DNA of 11,943 bases from Rickettsiaceae bacterium (GCA_021741285.1 JAIOYD010000023.1:1-11943); one strand, 5' to 3'. Positions 1 to 7,591 are shown, counted from the first letter of the stretch. Program-made: numbers and translations. The notes: generated by a model not told the origin, from the sequence alone.

Positions 1-72
1 CGTTGTGCGCTTGATTCCCGTCAATCTGCGAAACTCTTCTTGGGCTTCACACTTTATTTGTTCAAACCTCAT
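1..72 (-). CDS. IS transposase, N-terminal fragment (runs off the window)
   Basis: Reading the minus strand from an ATG at 72 gives 24 residues to the window edge, ending EFRRLTGIKRTT. The EFRRLTG(I/V)K pattern near the N-terminus is what I recognise from IS5-like transposases abundant in Rickettsia genomes, where a helix-turn-helix segment precedes the DDE catalytic domain; the catalytic part lies outside the window. The start is supported by an AAGGA ribosome binding site (complement of 79-83), 6 bases before the ATG, and by a terminal inverted repeat about 45 bases further upstream, the spacing expected at the 5' end of an IS. Family assignment rests on only 24 residues, so it is moderate. 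Confidence 0.6.
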   Translation of the reverse strand, partial: MRFEQIKCEAQEEFRRLTGIKRTT

Positions 73-133
73 CTAATATCCTTGCTTTAAAAGCAACCAG
101 TTTAATCAATCCCTGCGGTTATGCAAGAGGTCT
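1..133 (-). mobile_element. 5' end of an insertion sequence with terminal inverted repeat
   Basis: The element enters from the left edge and ends at about 133. Bases 117-133 (ggttatgcaagaggtct) form its terminal inverted repeat: the same 17 bases occur in reverse complement at 11691-11707 with a single mismatch. Inside the repeat lie a short leader, a ribosome binding site and the transposase start at 72. The outer boundary could be a base or two beyond 133; I could not identify a target-site duplication because the left-hand end of this copy is outside the window. The element abuts the open frame of the repeat protein that begins at 157, so insertion probably removed that gene's start. Confidence 0.55.
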
Positions 134-156
134 ATTATGTACTTCCTTTCTGTTAA

Positions 157-1311
157 TATTGTTTCGTACTAACTGTCCGGATTAGTGTAGCCACATCAGT
201 TAGCCAGTTGCTAAGAACTGAAAAAGCACAAGTACAGCTTATCGTGGATAACGCGCTAAAAACAGATCCTGTTAAAGAGCAATTGAAGAAATTCGGGGTA
301 GATCCAGCAGTAGTACAAGGATTAGTTCCACTCGTTACCGAAGTTGGAGCGGAATTGCTTTCCCAGGCCAATATCAATAAAGTACCTGAGTTATATATTG
401 CCTTTACTAAATTATCGGATATTACAAGCCAGGAGAAAGTACAAAAAGAAATTGATCGTTCGGAGTTAAGTGAGGAACAAATTCAAGAACTTGACAAGCA
501 AATAGAGGAGCTTGGGAAAAAAAAGAATGTAGTTTTGTCAGGAATGATTGGTTCGGTAGCTGAGGTTGTCTTGGAAGATAATGTACTCAATAGTGTACGT
601 GACAATATATCTAATTTGCTGGATAAAAATCAAGAAGCTATTAGTGGAATGGTTGCGCATAATCTCGAGCAATTGGATAAAGCCAGTTTTCCTGGGCAGC
701 TACTAATTGGCGTAGACCCAAGCTTTGCCAAAAACACGGTAACAGCAGTGACTGGTTTAGTCAGTGTGGTATTAAAAGAAACCTCAAATGAACAGATCAA
801 GAGTTTAGTTGCAAGTGGACGTAGTCTGTTAACTGCATCAGAGGAAGAAGCTCCCGCATTAGTTCAAGGACTAGTTAGTCAGGGAATGGCGATTCTGGGT
901 AATACTAAGATAGCGGCATCTCTCCAGAATGTGGGTACGATTTTAGAAAAGTCGAATACTGATATTGCTAAAATAGCAGTTAATGCCATAGAAAATACTA
1001 CGCTCAAAGGAGTTGTTACTGAAGAACAAATCAATGATGTTGTGCCGATAGCAACAAAGGTAGTAGGGGCTGTATTAAGTAGTATCCAAGATATTACTAC
1101 TATTGTTACTAAATCTCAGGAATTGGTGGCTAATTTAGATAAAACTACAGAAGGACTAACAGCTCAACAGGCTGATTCCTTTGGTATGATAATAGATAGC
1201 CTGAATAATATTGTTACTAAACCAGGAATTAGTCAGGCTTTATCTAAGGATTTGCCAGCATTTTTAGAAAAAATAGAGATAGCCTCCCTAAAATCGCCCT
1301 TGATCTTGTAA
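157..1311 (+). pseudogene. Repeat-containing helical protein, N-terminal part (truncated, frameshifted)
   Basis: This is an open frame from just after a stop at 154-156 to TAG/TAA at 1309-1311. The only usable start is TTG at 208, which has no ribosome binding site, and the frame already reads sensibly upstream of it (ISVATSVSQLLRTEK), so the true N-terminus is probably lost to the adjacent IS. The protein is almost wholly helix-forming, with no signal peptide or long hydrophobic segment and a charged coiled-coil-like stretch near residues 85-105 (EEQIQELDKQIEELGKKK). Degenerate repeats are visible: GVDPAVVQGLVPLVTEVGAELL (coded from 295), GVDPSFAKNTVTAVTGLVSV (709) and GVVTEEQINDVVPIATKVVG (1009). 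I do not recognise a named family; it resembles large hypothetical proteins of Rickettsiaceae. The frame ends in an unrelated tail (SPLIL) after a one-base loss in the A run 1290-1293; the continuation is in the next entry. Confidence 0.6.
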
Positions 1312-2153
1312 AGAATTCTCCGGATTTAGCAGCTCAAACAAAAGAACTTGGAGTTTCTGATGATTTAATTAAGGATGTAGCAAAACTTGGCGTTGATATA
1401 TTAATTGATGCAGCGCCCATGGTTGATAAACTTGCTCAGGCAACGTTAAAAGAAAAAAATCAACTTGTTACTATAATTTCTGATATAAGAGATTTAGCAA
1501 ATGCTCCAGAAGAAAACCAAAAAAAAGCTGTGCTAAAAGTTGTTTCAAACATTATAAGCTTAAAAGAAAGTAGCCCAGATTTGAGAGATATTTTTGATAA
1601 AGAGCTGCCAGTATTATTAGAGAAAAATCAGGAACAATTAGCGAAAGTAATTGATGGAGTAATACATACTAAGGCAGGACCGGGGTTAAAACTCAAGACA
1701 GAAAAAATTATTAAAATAGTTGCAGATAATTTGCCGGCTGTAACTGAGCTTGCAGATCTTTATAGTAAAGGTAAGTATGCAGCAATGTTTCCCAAAATTG
1801 TAAAATTAGCTTTTAAGAAAGATGTTTTATCAACAGTGATAGGTACTTTGTCTAGGATTAGAAAACATAAAGCACAAAAGAAAAAAGAGGCGGTAGAAGA
1901 TGTTATTGGTGAAACGATACAAAAAGATGTAGACAAGGAGTCATCTGTAACTTCTTCTCCACAAAAAGTTACTCCTAGGGAAGGTACTAAAACTAGCAAA
2001 CAAATGGATAGTATTCCAGAAGCTGAGAAAAGTGACCTTGACCGTCTTAAACATATTAGAGAAAAAATGGATAAGCACGTTGGCCCATCCAATCAAACGC
2101 GTCCTGTAATTTCAAGTACTAAACAGAAAAAGTTGACATCAAAGGCGAAGTAG
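1290..2153 (+). pseudogene. Repeat-containing helical protein, C-terminal part (after frameshift)
   Basis: Restoring one A in the run at 1290-1293 joins the previous frame to this one as LKIALDLVKNSPDLAAQTKE, and the reading then stays open to TAG at 2151-2153. The first in-frame ATG is at 1419, but clear coding sequence precedes it, so 1419 is not a natural start. A fourth repeat, GVSDDLIKDVAKLGVDILID, is coded from 1350. The motif K-E/D-LP-x-x-LEKN in KELPVLLEKNQEQLAKVIDG echoes KDLPAFLEKIE just upstream of the break and DNISNLLDKNQEAISG earlier. The last ~100 residues change character to a basic, polar, probably disordered tail rich in K, S, T and E (RKHKAQKKK, then SSTKQKKLTSKAK at the end). 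The gene is convergent with polA, ending 18 bases from the polA stop with no terminator between them. Function unknown. Confidence 0.6.
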
Positions 2154-2171
2154 AAGGGTGGAGAAATTATA

Positions 2172-4826
2172 TTACAGCTCTTGCCAATTAGATCCAAAAC
2201 TAACTGTGGTATCTATTGCAACATCTAGTAAATAAGCATTCTGCATGGTTGATTTAATGATTGTCATAGCAGATTCCACTTCAGATAATGGGGATTCAAA
2301 AATTAATTCATCATGTATCTGGAGTATCATTTTGGTTTTCATATTGTTGGCGGATAGTCGTTTATCTAGCACTATCATTGCCACTTTTACAATATCAGAA
2401 GCTAAGCTTTGCATAGGTGCGTTAATCGCCGCACGCTCGCTGAAGGATCTAAGAGTATGATCTTTGCTGTTAATATTAGGAAGAAAACATTTGCGCCCCA
2501 GTAAATTTGAGACGAAGCCATGCTCTTTTGCAAATTCAATAGTTTCACTCATGTATTGTTGAATGCCTGGATATTCTTTGAAGTATCTTTCAATATAAGT
2601 AGCGGCTTCTTTTCTAGATATATTGAGCTGCCGTGCTAGGCCAAAGGCACTAATTCCATAAATAATGCCAAAATTAATTGCTTTGGCTTTGCGTCGCACC
2701 TCTGGCTCCATAGTTTCAATTGGTATGTCAAAAATCTGGCTGGCTGTTTGAGTATGAATATCTCTATTTTCTGCAAATGCTTGCTTAAGCTGCCCAATAT
2801 TTGCTACGTGAGAAAGGATACGAAGTTCTATTTGAGAATAATCAGCTGAAATTAACTTCATTCCAGGTGAGGCAACAAATGCAGCTCTGATTTTATTTCC
2901 TTCTTCTGTTTTGATGGGTATGTTTTGCACATTTGGATTTATTGAACTTAACCTCCCAGTAGTAGTGGCGCATTGTAAGAAAGTTGTGTGAATTCGTCCG
3001 GTGGTTTTATCAATTTGTTTTGGTAATGTATCGGTATATGTATTTTTTAGCTTACAGAGGTGTCTATAGTCTAGAAGCAGCTCTGCTACTTCATAACCTT
3101 CTATATTAAGTTTCTCAAGGATGTCAACATTAGTTGAATATGATTTAGATTTTCCAGAAACCTTACCGAACGGCAATTTCATCTCGTCAAACAAAATAAG
3201 TCCAAGCTGTTTGGGAGAAGAAATATTGAATTCTTTGCCAGCGAGGGAATAAATCTTTTTTTCTATAGTTTGTATTTTTTCTCCAAGCTCCATGGACAGG
3301 CTCTGTAAATACTGAACATCTACTTTAACCCCTATTTTTTCCATATCATGTAAAATATAACACATAGGTAAGTCAATTGAATCATACAGATGCAAGGCTT
3401 TATTTACAACAAGCTTGCTGGTCAAGTTATTGTAACAGTCAATGAAGTGGGCAGCGTAGTACGTATTTTCAGTTGGCCTAGAGCCGGAATATATTTCTAT
3501 AATATCCAATAATTCATGAGCTTTATTTCCAGCGTTTAGGACATAATCCATGAGCATTAAATCATCGAAGGATGCTAAAGTTTTAACTAAAGATGGATCG
3601 ACTAGCTGCAATAAAGACTTTAAATTATAGGTAATTTTCTTAATAGCCTTATTTGAAAACAGAGAATGTATTTTCTGTTTAATTTCACTATCTTCTAATT
3701 TAATACTTGAATAAGAAAATAAATCATGTAAGTCATGTTGGTCTTGATAATTAATATTATATAAATCACCGCCTGCGGTTAAAATCAAATTATGTTTTGA
3801 ATCATGAACTCTATAAAAAATTGCAACTACTCCAAGTTTTTGTGCTTCAATAAGTAATGGTTCAAGTTGCTGAGATTTATCTATCTTTATTACTTTTAAA
3901 GTGTTTTTTTTCTCAGCCAAAATTGGATCAATTAGTGCGGAATTTTCTATCTTAAGATGGAAGAGGTTTTCTATCCTTTTATGTAGAGATTTAAAGCCAT
4001 ATTCGTTTAAGAAATTTGATATTTGATTGCCACTAGGAGAGTTCCAATGAAAATTATCTAAATCTTGTTCAATTTCAACATTTTGATTTAAACCAACTAA
4101 TAGCCAAGAGAGTTTAGCATTTTCTAGATTATCTTTTAATAGATTTTGCCATCTAGGGTTCTTAATAAGATCAATAGAATTTATGATTCCATCTAGAGTG
4201 CCATATTCGTTAATTAACTGCGCAGCAGTTTTAGGTCCAATACCAGCAACCCCAGGAATGTTATCAGATTTGTCTCCTATTAGAGCCTGAACTTCTCTTA
4301 CTTTTAGTGCTCCGACACCAAATTTAGCTATAATGTCTTCTTCAGTGATATATTTAGCTTTTGCTGGATCATACATTTTTACGAACCCATCGACTAACTG
4401 CATTAAGTCCTTGTCTGAAGAAATAATTATTGCTTCTCGCTCTGTAGAAGATGCTTTAGTAGCGAGTGTCGCTATAATGTCATCTGCTTCAAATCCAGCT
4501 TTGGAAAGATGCTTGAAATTTAATGCCTCAGCTACAGCTCTTACCAAGTTAAGCTGCGATACCAAATCTTCTGCTATAGAAGGTCTATTTGCTTTATAAT
4601 CTTTATATATATCATGTCTAAAATTTTTGCCTGCATGATCAAGAACAATAACAGCATGTTCTGGCTTAAAATCGTTGATCAATTTTATAAGCATCGAAGT
4701 AAACCCGTAGATAGCTCCAACCGGAGCGCCATTTGGGGATGATAAAGGAGGTTGGATGTGATAAGCTCGGAAAATAAAGCCATAGCCATCTATTATAAGC
4801 AAGGGTTTATTTTTTATGCTACCCAT
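2172..4826 (-). CDS. polA: DNA polymerase I with degenerate proofreading domain
   Basis: Family A DNA polymerase for gap filling, RNA primer removal and repair, 884 aa. Residues 1-290 are the 5'-3' flap exonuclease: IIDGYG with D13, ADD at 114-116, SSDKD at 136-140 and the helix-hairpin-helix GDKSDNIPGVAGIGPKT at 184-200. Residues ~310-500 occupy the place of the 3'-5' exonuclease but lack its acidic residues: the FDTE site reads AIFYRV (335-340), NLKYD reads NLKSL (401-405), and YAAED reads YAAHF (457-461). Residues 500-884 are a complete polymerase: TTGRLSS at 622-628, motif A DYSQIELRI at 662-670, motif B RRKAKAINFGIIYG at 711-724, motif C QIHDE at 836-840. It is the last gene of the operon, starting 1 base after the upstream stop without a visible ribosome binding site, so translation is probably coupled. 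Confidence 0.97.
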   Translation of the reverse strand: MGSIKNKPLLIIDGYGFIFRAYHIQPPLSSPNGAPVGAIYGFTSMLIKLINDFKPEHAVIVLDHAGKNFRHDIYKDYKANRPSIAEDLVSQLNLVRAVAEALNFKHLSKAGFEADDIIATLATKASSTEREAIIISSDKDLMQLVDGFVKMYDPAKAKYITEEDIIAKFGVGALKVREVQALIGDKSDNIPGVAGIGPKTAAQLINEYGTLDGIINSIDLIKNPRWQNLLKDNLENAKLSWLLVGLNQNVEIEQDLDNFHWNSPSGNQISNFLNEYGFKSLHKRIENLFHLKIENSALIDPILAEKKNTLKVIKIDKSQQLEPLLIEAQKLGVVAIFYRVHDSKHNLILTAGGDLYNINYQDQHDLHDLFSYSSIKLEDSEIKQKIHSLFSNKAIKKITYNLKSLLQLVDPSLVKTLASFDDLMLMDYVLNAGNKAHELLDIIEIYSGSRPTENTYYAAHFIDCYNNLTSKLVVNKALHLYDSIDLPMCYILHDMEKIGVKVDVQYLQSLSMELGEKIQTIEKKIYSLAGKEFNISSPKQLGLILFDEMKLPFGKVSGKSKSYSTNVDILEKLNIEGYEVAELLLDYRHLCKLKNTYTDTLPKQIDKTTGRIHTTFLQCATTTGRLSSINPNVQNIPIKTEEGNKIRAAFVASPGMKLISADYSQIELRILSHVANIGQLKQAFAENRDIHTQTASQIFDIPIETMEPEVRRKAKAINFGIIYGISAFGLARQLNISRKEAATYIERYFKEYPGIQQYMSETIEFAKEHGFVSNLLGRKCFLPNINSKDHTLRSFSERAAINAPMQSLASDIVKVAMIVLDKRLSANNMKTKMILQIHDELIFESPLSEVESAMTIIKSTMQNAYLLDVAIDTTVSFGSNWQEL

Positions 4827-4827
4827 A

Positions 4828-5553
4828 TTATTTTTGTTTAATTATTGAATTTGCACTTTCTAATTCGCTTTGCGTATTCACCCCAATCACTAATTCATGA
4901 TCTGTTGACTTATAGTAAGATACTTTTTCACCGGCCAAGGCGCATATTTCAATAATATTAGTTAAAAATAGTTCTTTGCCAATATTGTTAGGCTCAGATA
5001 CAATGCATCTATCTATGTATTTTGCGAGTATTCCAGGAGCAAAAGCCATAATCCCGGAGTTACAAAGAGTTACTTTCTGCTCTTCCGGTGAAGCAAATCT
5101 TGATTCAACAATTTTTTGAAAATTACCTGCTGAGTCTAAGATAATGCGCCCGTATTGATTTGTTTTTTTATACTCAAAAGCTAATGTTACCACTTGCGAG
5201 TTAGTTTTATCAAGATGGTCAAATAACCCTCTAATAATATCCGGTGTTATTAATGGATTATCTCCATAGATAACGCCAATATTATCTTCATTATTAAACA
5301 AATTTTTTGCTACAAATACGGCGTTCGCCGTTCCCAACTGCTCTGTTTGATTAACCAGTTTACAGTGATTGCTAAACATGTGTAAATATGGATCTAGATG
5401 TTTTGAGTATACCAAAACCAGGTCGTTCGAAACCTGAGCACAGTTAAGTATAACTCGCTCAAGCATAGGGATTCCTCCAACTTTGTGCATTACCTTCGGC
5501 AAGGAGGAATTCATTCTACTTCCTTTACCTGCAGCTAATATAATTATTTGCAT
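4828..5553 (-). CDS. GlmU-type nucleotidyltransferase (pyrophosphorylase domain only)
   Basis: A 241-residue protein equivalent to the N-terminal half of GlmU (E. coli GlmU is 456 aa), which makes UDP-GlcNAc from UTP and GlcNAc-1-phosphate. It shows the nucleotide-binding signature LAAGKGSRM (6-14) followed by LPK (18-20), EQLGTANAV (71-79), the metal-site YGDNPL (96-101), the YGRI loop (134-137), CNSGI (164-168), and GVN (224-226), whose Asn matches the second metal ligand of GlmU. The left-handed beta-helix acetyltransferase half is absent: the frame ends properly in TAA 15 residues after GVN. UDP-GlcNAc synthesis for peptidoglycan or lipid A is the likely role, but sugar specificity cannot be proved from sequence. 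Second gene of the yebC-polA operon; the start is 4 bases after the yebC stop with GGAAG 8 bases upstream. Confidence 0.85.
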   Translation of the reverse strand: MQIIILAAGKGSRMNSSLPKVMHKVGGIPMLERVILNCAQVSNDLVLVYSKHLDPYLHMFSNHCKLVNQTEQLGTANAVFVAKNLFNNEDNIGVIYGDNPLITPDIIRGLFDHLDKTNSQVVTLAFEYKKTNQYGRIILDSAGNFQKIVESRFASPEEQKVTLCNSGIMAFAPGILAKYIDRCIVSEPNNIGKELFLTNIIEICALAGEKVSYYKSTDHELVIGVNTQSELESANSIIKQK

Positions 5554-5557
5554 TTAT

Positions 5558-6316
5558 TTAACTTCCATTTGATAGCTTGTTAAAAACTTCTTCTGAAAAT
5601 TCGTAATTTCCAAATACCTTCTGTACGTCGTCACTTTCTTCTAAAGCATCTATAAGTTTCAACAATTTTGTAGCCTTTTCTTCGTCATCAATCGTAATAA
5701 TATTTTGTGGTCTCCAACCGAGTTCAGATTCAACAGGGTCACCATAGTTTTTTGTCAAAAACTCAAGGCAATCTGAGAATGATTCAATATCGGTGTAAAT
5801 AATATGTTCAGTTTCAGTGGACTCAACATCCATAGCCCCAGCTTCAATAGCTGATTCTACAATATCATCATTTGAGGCAACAGTTTTTGCAAACTCTATT
5901 TTACCAACTCTATCAAACATAAAGCTAACGCTACCATTTTCAGCTAGATGGCCACCATATTTAGTAAAAGCGCTCCGAACTTCTGCAACTGTTCTATTCT
6001 TATTGTCAGTAAGGGTTTCTACAATAATTGCAATGCCACCCGCCATGAATCCTTCGTATCTATTTTCACTGTAATTATCTAGATCGCTTGGATCGGATGC
6101 TTGTGCTAAGCCTCGATCAATTCTCTCTCTTGGAAGGTTTTGGCTTCTAGCGGCAGAGATGCTATTTCTTAATCTAGGATTAGCGCTTGCATCTACTCCG
6201 CCAATTTTTGCCGCCGTAATTATTTCTCTGACTAATTTAGTAAATAGTTTTGCTCTTTTTTTATCTTGGGCGCCTTTGCGGTGTTGAATATTTTTAAATT
6301 TCGAATGTCCGGCCAT
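5558..6316 (-). CDS. yebC: YebC/TACO1 family protein
   Basis: Full-length member (252 aa; family usual ~240-250) beginning with the hallmark [20 protein letters not shown] and continuing through KLVREI (27-32), NPRLR (46-50), LPRERIDRG (61-69), YEGF and GGIAIIVE (87-100), and [13 protein letters not shown] (103-115). The family has been described both as a DNA-binding regulator and, through mitochondrial TACO1 and bacterial homologues, as a factor that helps ribosomes through difficult stretches such as prolines; it acts in the cytoplasm. First gene of a three-gene minus-strand operon with a GlmU-like enzyme and polA. There is no strong ribosome binding site ahead of the ATG; a TATAAT box lies about 20 bases upstream. 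Confidence 0.97.
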   Translation of the reverse strand: MAGHSKFKNIQHRKGAQDKKRAKLFTKLVREIITAAKIGGVDASANPRLRNSISAARSQNLPRERIDRGLAQASDPSDLDNYSENRYEGFMAGGIAIIVETLTDNKNRTVAEVRSAFTKYGGHLAENGSVSFMFDRVGKIEFAKTVASNDDIVESAIEAGAMDVESTETEHIIYTDIESFSDCLEFLTKNYGDPVESELGWRPQNIITIDDEEKATKLLKLIDALEESDDVQKVFGNYEFSEEVFNKLSNGS

Positions 6317-6335
6317 ATTTTAGCTATGATCTTAA

Positions 6336-6367
6336 ATTATACTGGTGTTATTTTAAAGAATTGTCCA
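6336..6367 (-). promoter_or_regulatory. Candidate promoter of the yebC operon
   Basis: On the minus strand a perfect TATAAT (complement of 6336-6341) lies 19 bases ahead of the yebC ATG. A TGGACA hexamer (complement of 6362-6367) matches the -35 consensus at 5 of 6 bases, but the 20-base spacer is longer than ideal. No -10/-35 pair with a standard 17-base spacing fits better nearby. Confidence 0.4.
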
Positions 6368-6601
6368 AAGAAGGCAAGTGATAATATGTTCTTCTAATTG
6401 TTACTTGTCACTTGTCTATTATCTATCTATAGGCTTCGCTCCTCGTGCCTTGCACTAAGTAGCATTGAATTGACTATAGTAAACATTTCTTACTTTTAGA
6501 AAAATATTTCTTATTATTAATCTTTCTTTATTTTTGATTTAGAAAACTTTATTATTTAGGAGTCTCTCTAATTTGGGAGATTATATGTATAACAAATAAA
6601 T

Positions 6602-6607
6602 AGGAGG
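6602..6607 (+). promoter_or_regulatory. Strong ribosome binding site (AGGAGG)
   Basis: A perfect AGGAGG sits 5 bases before the ATG at 6613. It is the strongest Shine-Dalgarno site in the window, where most genes have weak or no visible site, and it decides this start. Confidence 0.8.
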
Positions 6608-6612
6608 AAATA

Positions 6613-7140
6613 ATGCCAAATTATGATGTGTATAGAGATAAGAAGAAGAATTGTATAGAGTTTTGTATAGAGTTTATGAATAAGCTTTCACAACGGATAT
6701 ACGAGCCAGATGACTTGATAAAAGAAATAGGTAAATTAAGAAGCGGATTTAAGTATTGGATCGATGGAGAAGATGAGTACTCTGTTGCTAGCACACGTTT
6801 ACTTAAGAGGGCGATGTATGAGAAAATAAAATCTTCAGATATTAAAGGAGGAGTCACTATATCGGAAAATCTGGATATAATAAAAAAATATGTCCATAAG
6901 CATGGGGATGCGAATGGAATCACAAAAATATTAGTCAAGTGCTCTGAGGATCCTATACATAAAGAAGCAAAAGAAAAAGCTATAGAAGCGACCGAATTCC
7001 AAGTTTCAAAATACGGACTACAAAACTCTGATCCTATCGGTCTACCTAAATATTGTTCAGAGGAAATCGAAAAGTATGTAGCATATGAATATTTTTTAGG
7101 TAAGATGGGCTCGAAAGCAAAGGGTGGCATACTATATTAG
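6613..7140 (+). CDS. Hypothetical protein, probably frameshifted near its 3' end
   Basis: This frame reads 175 aa from an ATG with an ideal ribosome binding site. The protein is hydrophilic and mixed charge, with no signal peptide, no membrane segment and no motif I can assign. It has three Cys in the first half (C14, C18, C109) and Lys/Glu-rich helices, for example EEIEKYVAYEYFLGKMG near the end. The frame stops at 7138-7140 after GGILY, but coding-like sequence resumes immediately in the -1 frame (LDEQYANHSGVHNYSNDR), so one base has probably been lost at about 7130-7140 and the original protein was longer (see next entry). The gene stands alone between a divergent promoter region and glnP. 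Function unknown; a lineage-specific Rickettsiales protein or secreted effector is possible but not shown by the sequence. Confidence 0.7.
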   Translation: MPNYDVYRDKKKNCIEFCIEFMNKLSQRIYEPDDLIKEIGKLRSGFKYWIDGEDEYSVASTRLLKRAMYEKIKSSDIKGGVTISENLDIIKKYVHKHGDANGITKILVKCSEDPIHKEAKEKAIEATEFQVSKYGLQNSDPIGLPKYCSEEIEKYVAYEYFLGKMGSKAKGGILY

Positions 7141-7350
7141 ATGAGCAGTACGCAAATCATTCTGGAGTACATAACTATTCCAACGATCGTACAATATCAT
7201 TCAATACAGAAGTAACGGGAGATTTGCTACTAGAAGATTCTTAATATATATAGAGTAAACTGTTCTGAAGTCCTGGCGAAGAGAGATTTTGTAACTTCCA
7301 CATCAGGGCGCATGAGTGTTGCAAATTCTATAATACAAGCTTTAAACTAA
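7128..7350 (+). pseudogene. Out-of-frame continuation of the 6613 gene
   Basis: Two further stretches read as ordinary protein. In the -1 frame, bases ~7128-7244 encode LDEQYANHSGVHNYSNDR, then TISFNTEVTGDLLLEDS and a stop. From ~7243 the frame of the 6613 gene becomes open again and encodes IYRVNCSEVLAKRDF, then VTSTSGRMSVANSIIQALN, ending in TAA at 7348-7350. Joined, the product would be about 245 aa. The amino acid content (few stops, mixed polar/hydrophobic pattern) fits coding sequence better than chance, but with no recognised homologue the reconstruction is an inference. Two breaks in ~110 bases suggest decay rather than one sequencing error. Confidence 0.45.
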
Positions 7351-7379
7351 AAATATCTTTATAGTATTAAAAGCTTGTA
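7334..7379 (+). repeat. 10-bp inverted repeat with 26-base loop
   Basis: Bases 7334-7343 (TACAAGCTTT) and 7370-7379 (AAAGCTTGTA) are perfect reverse complements across an AT-rich 26-base spacer. The left arm overlaps the end of the reconstructed 6613 reading (stop at 7348). It lacks a following U tract and has few GC pairs, so it is a weak candidate for a transcription end; an operator is the alternative. Confidence 0.35.
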
Positions 7380-7395
7380 AAAATGCAGTAATTTA

Positions 7396-7424
7396 TTGAC
7401 GTTTTGTTGAGATGAGTCTATTTT
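7396..7424 (+). promoter_or_regulatory. Candidate promoter upstream of glnPQ
   Basis: TTGACG (7396-7401, 5 of 6 to consensus) and TATTTT (7419-7424, 4 of 6) are separated by exactly 17 bases. Transcription would begin near 7431, giving a leader of about 160 bases before the permease start. No direct support beyond the match. Confidence 0.3.
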
Positions 7425-7425
7425 G

Positions 7426-7561
7426 ATGTCTAGTGGAACAAAAGACGATATTAAGAAGTTAAAGATATTGTTTGATAAGTGTGGCAAGGGTAATAAATTA
7501 CATTCATTCTACTTCTAAAGGAGAAACAAAAGCTGGCTTGTTTCAGTTAAATAACTATTAA
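7426..7561 (+). pseudogene. Small broken ORF of unknown function
   Basis: An ATG at 7426 opens a 30-codon frame (MSSGTKDDIKKLKILFDKCG...) that stops at 7516-7518. In the +1 frame the reading continues as HSTSKGETKAGLFQLNNY to a TAA at 7559-7561. Joined, this gives about 44 residues, basic and hydrophilic. There is no ribosome binding site, and the start would lie almost on top of the candidate promoter, so this is more likely the relic of a larger gene than a working small protein. It sits between the decayed end of the 6613 gene and the glnP start. Confidence 0.3.
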
Positions 7562-7591
7562 TTTGTATGATTAGAGAGCAGTGCACCAGTA

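Larger units (their letters stand above)
6317..6612. other. Divergent intergenic region (yebC / 6613 gene)
   Basis: This 296-base gap separates the minus-strand yebC operon from the plus-strand gene at 6613 and should hold promoters for both. Visible content: the yebC promoter candidate; an inverted repeat CAAGTGA (6375-6381) / TCACTTG (6408-6414); direct copies of ACTTGTC at 6403-6409 and 6409-6415; a GC-rich island at 6432-6455 (16 of 24 bases G or C) inside otherwise very AT-rich sequence; and a small hairpin TCTCTC/GGGAGA around 6563-6580 (one G-T pair). No ORF or RNA gene fold is evident. Confidence 0.5.

Noticed and set aside
153..377. 74-codon minus-strand ORF near the left IS
   Set aside because: Antisense to the repeat protein, Ser/Thr/Cys-rich, with no supporting signals.
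1760..2092. 110-codon minus-strand ORF inside the repeat protein
   Set aside because: It is antisense to a region whose plus reading continues the repeat protein, and its Ser/Cys/Leu-rich content is typical of shadow frames.
1419..2153. A separate 244-aa gene starting at ATG 1419
   Set aside because: There is no ribosome binding site, and the frame reads as good protein upstream to about 1290, where it joins the preceding frame by one added A.
2154..2171. Bidirectional terminator between the repeat protein and polA
   Set aside because: Only 18 bases separate the stops and they contain no inverted repeat.
6400..6470. Possible tRNA or small structured RNA in the divergent spacer
   Set aside because: I could not form a cloverleaf or a long stable stem; only 4-7 base arms are present.
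6621..7130. 169-codon minus-strand ORF opposite the 6613 gene
   Set aside because: The plus frame has a perfect ribosome binding site and a hydrophilic, protein-like composition; the minus frame has no such site and is a serine/phenylalanine/isoleucine-rich shadow.
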